A DNA stretch of 33,049 bases from CAJCBL01 sp035298965 (GTDB lineage Bacteria; Verrucomicrobiota; Verrucomicrobiia; Opitutales; Opitutaceae), in the NCBI GenBank assembly GCA_035298965.1, contig DATGXO010000203.1, forward strand, positions 1 through 33,049, in the 5' to 3' direction. The translations under genes were made by a program, and so were the position numbers. Within the stretch, counting starts at the first letter, position 1. Every line of letters starts with the position of its first letter. This document shows positions 1 to 8,614 of this stretch, one piece after another. The notes below the pieces were generated by a model, which worked only from the letters and a program-made list of their open reading frames with translations, was not told the DNA's origin and did not search any database.

Positions 1-107
1 TCTCTCGCCTCGCAACGAAAGTGTGAACGTGGGCGAGGGCGGTGGTGGAGCATGGACATCGCGGCGCGGCGCCGAACACTCCGGCGCCCGCAAACCCGAC
101 AACATCC

Positions 108-437
108 ATGAACACTTCCGCTCTCCTTCACGGCGCGCTGCCGCACGTCGCGTCGATCATCGTCTTCATTCTCGCGTGCCGCGCGTACCTCCAGCAACGG
201 AGCTTCGGGTTTCTGCTGCTCGCCTGCGGCTTCGGCATCGGGGCGGTGTTGGCCGCTTCGGCGTTGATCACGCATTTCGGTGGTCCGTCGCTGGTGGTCG
301 AACTCGGCATGTCGGTGCCCGGGCTCTGGATCGCGACGCTGTATGGGCCGGCCCTCTTGTTCCTCTTCGGCTTCCTCCTGCTCGGCAAGGGCAAGAGCGC
401 CGCGGCGCCGAAGAGCAAGAGCTCGTCGGCGAAGTGA
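108..437 (+). CDS. Small hypothetical membrane protein
   Basis: An open frame of 109 residues. I do not recognise a family. Three hydrophobic stretches are visible, at about residues 12-26, 34-56 and 72-92, followed by a Lys/Ser/Ala-rich tail (KGKSAAAPKSKSSSAK) that is probably cytoplasmic. The frame is open upstream to position 42, but those residues are Pro/Ala/Thr-rich and unlike a protein start. The ATG at 108, which gives MNTSALLHG, is therefore preferred. No Shine-Dalgarno sequence precedes it. The gene converges on the ATP-grasp gene that ends at 543. Membrane location is inferred from hydrophobicity only; no function can be assigned. Confidence 0.55.
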   Translation: MNTSALLHGALPHVASIIVFILACRAYLQQRSFGFLLLACGFGIGAVLAASALITHFGGPSLVVELGMSVPGLWIATLYGPALLFLFGFLLLGKGKSAAAPKSKSSSAK

Positions 438-542
438 CGCGTCCGCGTTTCGCGCCGGAGGTCTGAGGCCGGGATCGTTGAGACCGGCGCTCGGACCGGG
501 GGCGGCGGCTTCGGCTCCAGGGAAACGCGAACGGGTGCGGCG

Positions 543-1754
543 TCACACGCCGTGCGCGGCGAGGATCGCCTCGAATTCGTGGCGACAGCCGCGCCCGGTG
601 ACGGTCTGGTGGCCGAGGAACTGCGCGCGGTCGTTGGCCTCGACGAGCACCCAGCCGTGCTCCGCCAGGGCGAAGTCCCAGCCGGTGTAGCGGTTGGTGG
701 GCACGATCTGGCAGAGGGACTGCGCGAGCGCGAGCAACTCGCTCCAGCGCGGGATGCGTCGGCCGCGGTAGGCGACTCCGGTGTCGGGGTGGTGCGTGAA
801 GACGATGCCTTCGCGGTTCTGCCCGTGCGTCACGATCTCGCCGGTGGCGACATCGATGGCGGCGAGGATGCCGCCGGCGCCGCCGTTGTCCACGATCGCG
901 CCACCGCTGCCGGTGCGCAGCATCGGATTATAGAGTACGGGATTCGCGCCGAGGTTGAGCGTGATGATCCGGATGGTGTTCACCGAGGATGGGTGGAACG
1001 CCGCCATCTCCGGCGCCTGGCGGATGAGCTCCTCGACGACCATCCCGCCCGCGTACCGGGCGAGGAGGGCTTCGAACTTCGCCGCGGTGTCGACCTCCGC
1101 TGCTTGCGCGAGCCGGATGCCCTGGCCGCAGGCGGCATCGCGTGGCTTGCAGATGAACTGCGGATGCCGCGCGGCGAACGCGCGGAGCTGCAACCAGTCG
1201 GCGGCATCGCGGATGAACAGCACCTCGCGGCGGAAGAACGCGCCGAAGTGCCGGTACGTCTCGTCCTTGTTCTTGAAGATGGGCTTGTTCTCGAGGCGGT
1301 TCAGGCGGCGGTAGTAATCGTGCCGCAGGTGGTCGGTGATGAAGCCGGCTTTCTCGGCATCGGAGCGATGGCGGAAGCGGAAGAGCACGTAGTCGAACTT
1401 GTCGGCGCCGAACAGCGCGTGGCAGCGATGAAAATCCGCGAGGCAGCGCCAGCGTGCGAAAGGGCCGAGGTGTTCGCGTACAAAATACCGGCGGAAGTAG
1501 GCCGCCTGGGCGCGGCCCTCGGACGTGGGGCGGAGCAGTCCGCGGCAACTGGCTCGGAGCAGCGTGAGCTGGGCGTGCAGACGCGGCCGCGCTTTGAGAA
1601 ACACCTTCGCGCGGGCGGCGAGCGAGTCGGAGGGGCGGGGCGGCGGCGCGGCCTCGGCGCTCGCCGACGCTGGCGCGAGGGCTGGCGTGTGGGCGGTGGC
1701 GTGCGGGCCCGCTTGGGACGATTCGGAGTGGAGCTGGGAGGCTGCTGGCGGCAT
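543..1754 (-). CDS. Sugar-transfer-associated ATP-grasp protein, copy 1
   Basis: About 403 residues from the preferred ATG at 1752-1754. The frame stays open to a TTG at 1850, but the paralogue next door also begins with a similar MPxAA start after a Pro-rich leader. The C-terminal two thirds resemble the sugar-transfer-associated ATP-grasp family (ATPgrasp_ST), with conserved stretches such as FICKPRDAACGQGIR, HPSSVNTIRI, DNGGAGGILAAID and RYTGWDFAL-WVLVEAN. ATP-grasp enzymes join a carboxylate to an amine or thiol via an acyl phosphate. Members of this family are found near surface-polysaccharide genes, but their substrate is generally not known. The first ~60 residues are Ala/Pro-rich and low in complexity. 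The gene sits 118 bp downstream of its tandem paralogue. The family call is firm; the reaction is not. Confidence 0.82.
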   Translation of the reverse strand: MPPAASQLHSESSQAGPHATAHTPALAPASASAEAAPPPRPSDSLAARAKVFLKARPRLHAQLTLLRASCRGLLRPTSEGRAQAAYFRRYFVREHLGPFARWRCLADFHRCHALFGADKFDYVLFRFRHRSDAEKAGFITDHLRHDYYRRLNRLENKPIFKNKDETYRHFGAFFRREVLFIRDAADWLQLRAFAARHPQFICKPRDAACGQGIRLAQAAEVDTAAKFEALLARYAGGMVVEELIRQAPEMAAFHPSSVNTIRIITLNLGANPVLYNPMLRTGSGGAIVDNGGAGGILAAIDVATGEIVTHGQNREGIVFTHHPDTGVAYRGRRIPRWSELLALAQSLCQIVPTNRYTGWDFALAEHGWVLVEANDRAQFLGHQTVTGRGCRHEFEAILAAHGV

Positions 1755-1871
1755 CGGGGCGGGCGCGGTCGGCGTCGGGAAAGGGACGGCGGTGCGTGTG
1801 TCGGAGTTGAGGAGGTGCCTTGAAAGGAATGCGCTGTTCGCGCGGGTCAAACCGGTGGAGTTATCGCGTTG

Positions 1872-3077
1872 TTACACGCCGTGTGCGGCGAGCAGCGACT
1901 CGAATTCGTGGCGGCAACCTTGGCGGGTGAGCATCTGGAAACCGACGAACTGCCCGCGGTGGTTCGCCTCGACGAGCACCCAGCCGCGCGGAGTGAGTGC
2001 GAAGTCCCAGCCGGTGTAGCGTTCGCCCGGCACGATCCGGCAGAGGCGGCCGGCGAGTTCCGCCACCTCCGCCCAGCGCGGTATCTGAAAACCGCGGTAT
2101 ACGATGCCGGTGTCGGGATGGCGCGGGTAGTACACGCCGTCCTCATCGCGACCGTCGGTGAAGAGGACGCCGGTCGCGGGGTCGATCGCGGCGAGGATGC
2201 CGCCGGCGCCGCCGTTGTCGACGACCGCTCCGCCCACGCCGGTGCGCAGGAACGGGTGATAGAGCACGGGAGCGTCGCCGAGCAGCAGCGTGGTGATCCG
2301 CACGGTGTTCACCGACGAGGGGTGAAACACCGCCAGCTCCGGCGCCTGCCGGATCCGCTCTTCGACGACGAGTTCGCCGCCGTATTCGCGCAGGAGGTCG
2401 CGGAGCTGCGCCGCGCGCTCCGTGGCCAGGGCGGCTTGGCTGCGGCGGACGCCTTTGCCGCAGGCCGCGTTGCGCGGTTTGCAGATGAACTCGTCGTGCT
2501 TCGCGCAGAAGGCCTCGAAGCGCGGCAGGTCGTCCGCGTTTTGCAGCAGGAGGAAATCGCGTTGGAAAAACGGGCCGAAGCACCGGTGGGTCTCGTCCTT
2601 GTTCTTGAACAGGTGCTTGTTCTCGGCGCGGTTCAGGCGCCGGTAGTAGGCGACGCGCCGCCAGTTGGTGACGAAGCCGGCTTTCTCCTCGTCGGGCAGA
2701 GCGCGAAAGCCGTAGAGCACGTAATCGAAGGCGTCCGCGCCGAAGAGGTTCTGGCAACGCTGGAGGTCGACGCGGCAGCGCCAGCGCGCCACCGGCCCGA
2801 GGTGCTCGCGTTTGAAGTAACGGTTCAGATACGCGGCTTGCGCCCGCCCCTCGTGCGTGGGCCGTCGCCACTCGCGGAGAGCCGTGCGCATCACCTCGAG
2901 CTGGGCGCGCAGGCGTGGTCTCGCCGTCACGAACGCTTTGGTGCGGCCGGCGAGATCGCCCAACAGGGAGCGACTGCGCGGGCGTGGCGGCGGGCCGACC
3001 TTTGCCGGTGTGGCGGCAGGGGAGGCGGGAGCGTCGTGGGGTTGGGCGGGGCGGGGCTTCGTGGCGGCGGTTGGCAT
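1872..3077 (-). CDS. Sugar-transfer-associated ATP-grasp protein, copy 2
   Basis: About 401 residues from the ATG at 3075-3077 (MPTAATKPRP); a longer frame to 3155 is open but is probably leader. It aligns with copy 1 almost end to end without large gaps: CKPRNAACGKGVR, RQAPELAVFHPSSVN, DNGGAGGILAAID, RYTGWDFAL and the same C-terminal ending (CRHEFE then LLAAHGV). This is therefore a tandem duplication. Even the untranslated leaders share a short stretch (AACTCCGAYACA). Copy 2 is the promoter-proximal gene of the pair, with a possible promoter at 3117-3146. The role is presumably the same as copy 1, ligation or activation of a substrate in cell-surface glycan synthesis. That role is inferred from the family, not seen in the sequence. 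Confidence 0.82.
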   Translation of the reverse strand: MPTAATKPRPAQPHDAPASPAATPAKVGPPPRPRSRSLLGDLAGRTKAFVTARPRLRAQLEVMRTALREWRRPTHEGRAQAAYLNRYFKREHLGPVARWRCRVDLQRCQNLFGADAFDYVLYGFRALPDEEKAGFVTNWRRVAYYRRLNRAENKHLFKNKDETHRCFGPFFQRDFLLLQNADDLPRFEAFCAKHDEFICKPRNAACGKGVRRSQAALATERAAQLRDLLREYGGELVVEERIRQAPELAVFHPSSVNTVRITTLLLGDAPVLYHPFLRTGVGGAVVDNGGAGGILAAIDPATGVLFTDGRDEDGVYYPRHPDTGIVYRGFQIPRWAEVAELAGRLCRIVPGERYTGWDFALTPRGWVLVEANHRGQFVGFQMLTRQGCRHEFESLLAAHGV

Positions 3078-3116
3078 CGGGTTGGGGAAGCGGGCGGTGA
3101 GTGGGCACGCCGCGCC

Positions 3117-3146
3117 ATTGTATCGGAGTTGGGGTTTCGCTGGGAA
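3117..3146 (-). promoter_or_regulatory. Possible sigma-70 type promoter for the ATP-grasp pair
   Basis: Read on the minus strand, TTCCCA (3141-3146) is followed after 18 bases by TACAAT (3117-3122), about 40 bases upstream of the ATG at 3077. The -10 box matches 5 of 6 consensus bases and the -35 box 4 of 6. It lies in the shared leader stretch AACTCCGATACA; the corresponding stretch before copy 1 reads CGACACAC and has lost the -10, so copy 1 may depend on readthrough. Prediction by eye only. Confidence 0.3.
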
Positions 3147-3321
3147 GAAACACACTCCGGCGGCGAGTCAAACCTCCCGTCGGGGCGGTGCTCCGGCGCA
3201 GGTGGGGCTGCGCGAGGGTGGGGCGCATTGCGCGGTAGTGCTTTCGCCCATGGCGCTCGGCGGCGGTGCCCGGATGTTGCGACGCGCCGGATCTGGTAGG
3301 TTCGCCGGGAGTCCATCCCCG

Positions 3322-3897
3322 ATGAAAACCACGACCACCACCAAGCGAGACCTCGCGCCCGCGCAACGCGCCGAACTGCTCAAGCGGCTTCGCGCACGTT
3401 TCGAGAAGAACCGCCACCGCCACAAGGGGCTCGAGTGGGCGCGCGTGCAGGCCAAGCTCGAGGCCGCCGCCGGGAAGCTTTGGACGCTCAACGAAATGGA
3501 GCAGACCGGCGGCGAACCGGATGTCGTGGGCTACGACAAGGGTGCCGACGAATTCCTCTTCGTGGACTGCGCGCCGCAGAGTCCCGAAGAGCGCGCGAGC
3601 CTCTGCTACGACCGCGAGGCGCTCGACACGCGCAAGGAGCACAAGCCGAAGGGAAACGTGGTCGACGCGGCCGCGGTGATGGGCGCGGAGCTCCTCACGG
3701 AGGAGCAGTACCGCGAGCTCCAGCAGCTGGAGGAGTTCGACACGAAATCGTCGAGCTGGGTGAAGACACCGGATGAGGTGCGGCAGCTCGGCGGTGCGTT
3801 GTTTTGCGACCGGCGTTTCGGGCGCGTCTTCGTGTACCACAACGGCGCGCAGTCCTACTACAGCGGCCGCGGGTTCCGGGTGATGCTGCGGGTATAG
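3322..3897 (+). CDS. DUF4256 family protein
   Basis: 191 residues, the usual full length for this family. It matches the DUF4256 pattern throughout: RFEKNRHRHKGLEWARVQAKLE near residues 29-50, LNEMEQTGGEPDVVGYDK, CYDREALDTRKEHKPKGN, ELLTEEQYRELQQLEEFDTK-SSWVKTP, LGGALFCDRRFGRVFVYHNGA and a final GFRVMLRV. No signal peptide or membrane segment is visible, so it is probably cytoplasmic. The family's function is unknown to me. The ATG at 3322 is chosen because the homologous region starts shortly after it. The gene is divergent from the ATP-grasp pair and apparently monocistronic. Confidence 0.88.
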   Translation: MKTTTTTKRDLAPAQRAELLKRLRARFEKNRHRHKGLEWARVQAKLEAAAGKLWTLNEMEQTGGEPDVVGYDKGADEFLFVDCAPQSPEERASLCYDREALDTRKEHKPKGNVVDAAAVMGAELLTEEQYRELQQLEEFDTKSSSWVKTPDEVRQLGGALFCDRRFGRVFVYHNGAQSYYSGRGFRVMLRV

Positions 3898-4229
3898 GCG
3901 GCGCTGAGCGGTTTCGGGCGGATCCGCGAACCGACGTTGCACCGCTGTCCGGCGGTCGGGCGGGACCGCTGGGCCCGCCGACTCCGCGGGCGCACGCATG
4001 GCCCGGACCGGAGAACCTTCCTTTCCTTCCGCGATCATCCCGCTGTGGGCCGTGAGATCATTTCTCCGCCCGCATGATCGTTTCGCGACGCGTTTCTCGC
4101 ATTGGGGGCGAACGGGACCGTGTTCGGACCCGCAACAATTCTTCCATTGTGCTCATGACCGCACGACTCACGCTGCCTCCGGTCCCCACGGGCCCGGCCC
4201 GCCCGGCCACGTAACCACCCTGCGCCCGC
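3898..4229 (+). other. Intergenic region before the kinase gene
   Basis: 332 bases with no convincing gene. It holds an imperfect GC-rich inverted repeat at about 3955-3982 (GTCGGGCGGG with CCCGCCGAC) that could help end the DUF4256 transcript but has no T-run. Further on is a short repeat, ACAAT-6-ATTGT, at about 4133-4148. No clear sigma-70 boxes were found before the kinase start. Confidence 0.5.
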
Positions 4230-6989
4230 ATGCACGATCCCGCCGAACAGGAAGCCCTGATTTTCGCCGAGGCCGCGGCGTTGCCGCCGGAGGAGCGCGC
4301 GGGATACCTCGAACGCGCCTGTGCGGGCGATGCGGCGTTGCGCGCGCGGATCGAAAAACTGCTCGCCGCGCACGCGGCCGCGGGTGGCTTCATGGCGGCA
4401 CCGCGCGAGCCGGAGGCCGCGTTGCCGACGGATCGTCCCGGGGATCGGATCGGTCGCTACAAGCTGCTCCAGCAGATTGGCGAGGGTGGCTGCGGCGTGG
4501 TGTGGATGGCCGAGCAGGAGGAGCCGGTGCGCCGCCGCGTGGCGCTGAAGGTCATCAAGCTCGGCATGGACACCGCGGCGGTGGTGGCGCGTTTTGAGGC
4601 CGAGCGGCAGGCGCTCGCGCTGATGGACCACCCGAGCATCGCGCGCGTGTTCGATGCCGGCGCGACCGCCACGGGCCGGCCGTTCTTCGTGATGGAGCTC
4701 GTGCCCGGCGTGCCGATCACGCGCTACTGCGACCAGCACAATCTCCCGACCGTCGCGCGCCTCCGGCTTTTCGCGCAGGTGTGTCAGGCTGTCGAACACG
4801 CGCACCAGAAGGGCGTCATCCACCGCGACCTGAAGCCGTCCAACGTGCTCGTCACACAGCACGACGGGGAGCCGGTCCCGAAGGTCATCGATTTCGGCAT
4901 CGCAAAGGCCACGGCCGGGCGCCTCACCGATCGCACGCTTTTCACGGCGTTTGAGCAGTTCATCGGCACGCCCGCCTACATGAGCCCCGAGCAGGCCGAG
5001 CTCACCGCCGACGACATCGACACGCGCAGCGACATCTACTCGCTCGGCGTGTTGCTCTACGAGTTGTTGACCGGCCGCCCGCCCTTCGACCCGAAGACGC
5101 TCCTCCAGGCCGGGCTCGACGAGATCCGCCGCATCATCCGGGAGGTCGAGCCGCCGAAACCGTCCACCCGGCTCAACACGCTCGCCGATTCCGACCGCGA
5201 CACCGCCGCGCGCCAACGCGGGCTCGCCGCCGCGCAGCTCTCGCTGCTCCTGCGCGGCGATCTCGACTGGATCGTGATGAAGGCCCTCGCGAAGAACCGC
5301 AGCCGCCGTTACGGCACGGCCAGCGAGTTCGCCCGCGACATCCTGCGGCACCTGCAACACGAGCCCGTGACCGCCCGCCCGCCCACCGCGGCGTATCGAC
5401 TCGGCCGACTCATCCGGCGCAACCGCCTCGTCTTCGGCGCCGCCGCCGCGGTCGCGGTCGCGCTCATCGCGGGCACGGTCGTGAGCGTTGCGCAGGCCGT
5501 GCGCGCCCGCCGCGCCGAACGCCTCGCGCAGACCGAGCGCGCCCACGCCGAGGACCTGCTCGGGTTCATGCTCGGCGACCTGCGCAAACAGCTCTCGAAG
5601 GTCGGCCGACTCGACGTGCTGGAGTCCGTCGGCGACCGCGCGATGAAACATTTCTCCGCGCGCCAGGCCGAGGGCCTCGACGACGCCACGCTCACCCGCT
5701 ACGCGAAGGCGCTCAGCCAGATCGGCGAGATCCGGATGGACCAGGCCCGCTACGCCGACGCGCTCGCGGCGTTCACCGAGGCGTACGACCGCGCCGCCGC
5801 GCTCGCCACGCGGCATCCGGACAACGGCGACATGCTCTTCGAGCGCGGCCAGGCGGAATACTGGGTGGGCTTCGTGCATTGGCAACGCGGCGAGTTCGGC
5901 CCCGCCGGCGAGTGGCTGCATCGTTACCACGCGACCGCCGCCGCTCTCGTGCGCCTCGATCCCGAGCGGCACGAATGGCGGAGCGAGATGGCCTACGGCG
6001 ACCACAACCTCGCCGCCCTCGCCGAGGAGCGCGGTGACCTCGACACCGCCCGCGCCGGCTTCCTCGCCGAGCTGGCGACACTGGAGCAGATGAGCGCCGC
6101 CCGCCCGGATGATCTCGAGCTGCGTTTCCGGATATCCGACGCGCATTCCTGGCTCGGCCGCGTCGCCGAGCAACTGGGCGAGTTCGCCGAAGCGAAAGAC
6201 CGCTACGCCAAACAAGCCGCGATCCTGGAGGATCTCGTCCGCCGCGAGCCCAAGACGGCGCGGTGGAAGTTCAGGATGGCGAACTCGTGCCTGTATCAGG
6301 CCGATCTGGCACTGCGGACAGGCGCGCTGGCGGCTGCAGACCAGACACTGGAAAGAATCTGCAGCTTGATGGACGAACTGGTTGCACTCGATCCCAACAA
6401 TCGGCGATGGGCAGCAACGCGATTCTTTGCATGGTTGGAGAAGGCTGCGTCGGCTCGAAACCGAAACGAATTCATGACTGCCCGCCGCTTGGTCACAGAG
6501 ACTCGGCGCGGGCTAGAGAGGTTAGTCGCTGAAGAACCTTCCGCATGGGGTTACGTCCGATGGCAAGCTAAAGCATGGATACTTGAGGCGGGGATGAATG
6601 CAGACATCGATCTGCCTACAGCCGCGGAACCCGCCCAAAGGGCCATCGAAACGATTGATCGGTTGATGGGCGTAAGCAGACCTACTCGCGCCGATATTGG
6701 GGATTGCGCACAAGCCTGTGTTCTAGCTGGCGGAATTGCCGACAGAATGGGGAAACCGGCTCTTGCTCGCCAACGGTTCGAGCGAGCTACGGACATACTG
6801 AAGCCGCTTCTGTCGCACTCCCGTGATTGGCGGCTGCTTGATCCGGCCGCGCGAACTGCAGCGGCGCTAGGTCATCTTGACGAGGCGCGCTCAATTGTGG
6901 CGCAGCTCAGCCGATACGGGTACGTCCCGCTTGATCCTTGGCCTCCGGAGGTCGCGCCTGGGAAGCAAGAGGCCACATCGATGCCCTAG
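4230..6989 (+). CDS. Membrane-anchored Ser/Thr protein kinase with TPR-like C-terminus
   Basis: 919 residues. It opens with the N-terminal module common in planctomycete and verrucomicrobial kinases (LPPEERAGYLERACAGDAALR, then LLAAH). A complete Hanks-type kinase domain follows at about 77-375: glycine loop GEGGCGVV (84-91), K107, catalytic HRDLKPSN (198-205), DFG (221-223), GTPAYMSPEQ (247-256) and DIYSLGVLLYELLTGRPPF. A single membrane helix lies near 400-424. The remaining ~490 residues are helical and TPR-like (for example ADALAAFTEAYDRAAALA). All key catalytic residues are present, so it should be active, with the kinase domain cytoplasmic and the repeats across the membrane. From about residue 680 base composition falls sharply in GC. 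The ECF sigma gene lies 1 kb downstream; linking the two functionally is inference. Confidence 0.93.
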   Translation: MHDPAEQEALIFAEAAALPPEERAGYLERACAGDAALRARIEKLLAAHAAAGGFMAAPREPEAALPTDRPGDRIGRYKLLQQIGEGGCGVVWMAEQEEPVRRRVALKVIKLGMDTAAVVARFEAERQALALMDHPSIARVFDAGATATGRPFFVMELVPGVPITRYCDQHNLPTVARLRLFAQVCQAVEHAHQKGVIHRDLKPSNVLVTQHDGEPVPKVIDFGIAKATAGRLTDRTLFTAFEQFIGTPAYMSPEQAELTADDIDTRSDIYSLGVLLYELLTGRPPFDPKTLLQAGLDEIRRIIREVEPPKPSTRLNTLADSDRDTAARQRGLAAAQLSLLLRGDLDWIVMKALAKNRSRRYGTASEFARDILRHLQHEPVTARPPTAAYRLGRLIRRNRLVFGAAAAVAVALIAGTVVSVAQAVRARRAERLAQTERAHAEDLLGFMLGDLRKQLSKVGRLDVLESVGDRAMKHFSARQAEGLDDATLTRYAKALSQIGEIRMDQARYADALAAFTEAYDRAAALATRHPDNGDMLFERGQAEYWVGFVHWQRGEFGPAGEWLHRYHATAAALVRLDPERHEWRSEMAYGDHNLAALAEERGDLDTARAGFLAELATLEQMSAARPDDLELRFRISDAHSWLGRVAEQLGEFAEAKDRYAKQAAILEDLVRREPKTARWKFRMANSCLYQADLALRTGALAAADQTLERICSLMDELVALDPNNRRWAATRFFAWLEKAASARNRNEFMTARRLVTETRRGLERLVAEEPSAWGYVRWQAKAWILEAGMNADIDLPTAAEPAQRAIETIDRLMGVSRPTRADIGDCAQACVLAGGIADRMGKPALARQRFERATDILKPLLSHSRDWRLLDPAARTAAALGHLDEARSIVAQLSRYGYVPLDPWPPEVAPGKQEATSMP

Positions 6990-7031
6990 ATATTGGCGGC
7001 TTTGCCGCACTCATTTCTGTTCTAAACCCAC

Positions 7032-7514
7032 ATGAAAAACACCAAAGCAACATCCCGTACCAACAGCCCTGCCGAAGTCGTGATCACCGTCACCGAGTTC
7101 CGCCCGGTTCTTTCGCCGGAGCTTCGTGGCGAGCGCGACACCGGCTACACGATGAAGCTGAAACGCCCGCACCCGCGCGTGACGCTCAAAGACGACACTC
7201 TTGTCGTCAAAGCGCCTGGCGCGGTCATCCGCCTCACCATCGCAGCGGCAGCAGGGGACAAGACCAAGTACTACCCCGCAGGCATCACCTTCGTGCGCGA
7301 AGACAGCGAAAAGCTCAGCGAGGCACTGCGCCTTGGCCGGCCGGATCTCCTCCAGCGCAAGATCGTGATCGATGGTCAGACGCTGACGTTTACGGACCGT
7401 TTCAAGAAGGGCACGGAAAATGTCTTGTACAAATTCTCGGTGATACTTCAGCGGGGAACAGACGGCGCGATCGGAATAATCGATCCAGGAATCGAGAACG
7501 ACTTCGGACACTGA
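7032..7514 (+). CDS. Hypothetical protein downstream of kinase
   Basis: 160 residues, 42 bp after the kinase stop and probably cotranscribed with it. I do not recognise a family. The protein is hydrophilic, with no signal peptide or membrane helix. Its middle part alternates short hydrophobic and charged runs (VTLKDDTLVVKAPGAVIRLTI, KIVIDGQTLTFTDRF), suggesting a mostly beta fold. The ending is acidic (IDPGIENDFGH). Its base composition is poorer in GC than most of the window, like the 3' part of the kinase gene before it, so both may have arrived together. There is no Shine-Dalgarno sequence before the ATG. Confidence 0.6.
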   Translation: MKNTKATSRTNSPAEVVITVTEFRPVLSPELRGERDTGYTMKLKRPHPRVTLKDDTLVVKAPGAVIRLTIAAAAGDKTKYYPAGITFVREDSEKLSEALRLGRPDLLQRKIVIDGQTLTFTDRFKKGTENVLYKFSVILQRGTDGAIGIIDPGIENDFGH

Positions 7515-7681
7515 CACGAAGATTCGCTTGAGAGGTATTGTCGCGGTTTTCAGGTTGCAGCTGAAGGTGTCGGCCGGGCAGTTTCCTGGCCGACGCCCTG
7601 ACTTTCGAGGCGTTGCTGCGGCGGGAGTGGGAGCATGGTGCCTTCATTTCCGGCGTGGCCTTGTGCAAACAGCCTATCCCA

Positions 7682-7738
7682 ATGAAACACCTCAGCCTCC
7701 TCGTTCTCGCCGCGCTCGTCGCGGTTCTGCCGGCTTGA
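7682..7738 (+). pseudogene. Orphan signal-peptide-like start (possible gene remnant)
   Basis: ATG followed by 17 codons and TGA encodes MKHLSLLVLAALVAVLPA. It has a positive N-terminus, a long Leu/Ala/Val core and a PA end: a textbook export signal with nothing to export. The stop falls where a lipoprotein cysteine might be expected, and 5 bases later the palindromic repeat cluster begins. The simplest reading is the 5' stub of a secreted or lipoprotein gene cut off by the repeat block; a chance frame or short leader peptide is possible. Confidence 0.35.
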
Positions 7739-7743
7739 GGTGG

Positions 7744-7961
7744 ACCCGATTGCCCCCAATCGGGTCGAGGACGCGGATCGGGGCTGATGGCGACACGCTC
7801 TCGGGCGAGCGCTGCAACGAACGTTTCTCCGCTTCGGCTCACGCGCCTGACGGCGGTGAAGGCAACGCCGTCCCCCTCGGGGCATTCGCTCGCGTCCCTG
7901 TAGACCAGGTCGCCGACCTGGCTTTCCGGTCGCCCGACGGGCCACCTCACCGCGGTGGCCC
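7744..7961. repeat. Cluster of four short palindromes
   Basis: Four perfect hairpins: ACCCGATTG/CAATCGGGT (7744-7752, 7757-7765, 4-base loop); GACGGCG/CGCCGTC (7849-7855, 7866-7872); CCAGGTCG/CGACCTGG (7905-7912, 7914-7921, 1-base loop); GGGCCACC/GGTGGCCC (7939-7946, 7954-7961). They look like REP-type elements. None has a T-run. Confidence 0.6.
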
Positions 7962-8029
7962 ACAGTGACACCACCCGACGGGTCCGAATTCGGCGTTGTC
8001 CCCGCACGGGGCGCGGTTTTCCGTATCGC

Positions 8030-8614
8030 GTGCGCGACATCACCGTCATCCTCGAAAAGGTCGGTCGGGGCGAGGCCCAGGCCGCCGAGGAACTCCTGCC
8101 GCTCGTGTACGAGGAGTTGCGCAAGCTCGCGGCGGCCAAGATGGCGCGCGAGGCGCCGGGGCAGACTCTCCAGGCCACGGCACTCGTGCACGAGGCGTGG
8201 TTGCGGCTCGGCGGGGAACTGCAGCCCGAGTGGCAGAATCGCGCGCACTTTTTCGCCGCGGCGGCCGAGGCGATGCGCCGTATCCTGATCGATCGCGCGC
8301 GGAAGCGTCAGGCGGTGCGGCATGGCGGCGAGCTCGTGCGGACCCATGCCGACGCGCTCGAGCAGGTGCCAAACGCCGCAGGGGCCGATGACGGCGAATT
8401 GCTCGACGTGCATGAGGCGCTCGATGCGCTCGCCCGGCATGACGCGCGCAAGGCCGAGTTGGTGAAACAGTGCTATTTCGTAGGTCTCACGTTCAAAGAG
8501 GCCGCGCTCGTGCTTGGGATCTCGGAGCCCACGGCGCGCCGCGACTGGACCTATGCGCGCGCGTGGCTGTTCGCCGAGATCACCCGGATGCGGCAGAGCG
8601 GCGGGACGCGGTAG
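8030..8614 (+). CDS. ECF-type RNA polymerase sigma factor (TIGR02999-like)
   Basis: 194 residues from the GTG at 8030. A longer frame from 7955 runs through the palindromes and is unlikely to be coding. The N-terminus (RDITVILEKVGRGEAQAAEELLPLVYEELRKLAAAKM) and GQTLQATALVHEAWLRL are typical of the planctomycete/verrucomicrobial group of ECF sigma factors. Region 2 continues through RAHFFAAAAEAMRRILIDRARKR. Region 4 near the end has a helix-turn-helix, LTFKEAALVLGISEPTARRDWTYARAWL. Such sigma factors bind core polymerase and direct it to a small regulon. No anti-sigma gene is adjacent; the Ser/Thr kinase 1 kb upstream is a candidate partner by family habit only. Confidence 0.9.
   Translation: MRDITVILEKVGRGEAQAAEELLPLVYEELRKLAAAKMAREAPGQTLQATALVHEAWLRLGGELQPEWQNRAHFFAAAAEAMRRILIDRARKRQAVRHGGELVRTHADALEQVPNAAGADDGELLDVHEALDALARHDARKAELVKQCYFVGLTFKEAALVLGISEPTARRDWTYARAWLFAEITRMRQSGGTR

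Larger units (their letters stand above)
7515..8029 (+). other. Gene-free, hairpin-rich region before the sigma factor gene
   Basis: 515 bases. An imperfect repeat, GTCGGCC (7569-7575) with GGCCGAC (7588-7594), follows the small gene. At 7682-7738 is an 18-codon signal-peptide-like frame. From 7744 to 7961 there are four hairpins in a row. The remaining open frames here are not protein-like. Confidence 0.6.

Noticed and set aside
4035..6215. A 726-codon open frame opposite the kinase
   Set aside because: Antisense shadow of a kinase gene with full motifs.
7955..8029. Upstream start for the sigma factor
   Set aside because: It would translate the palindromic repeats; family similarity begins just after 8030.
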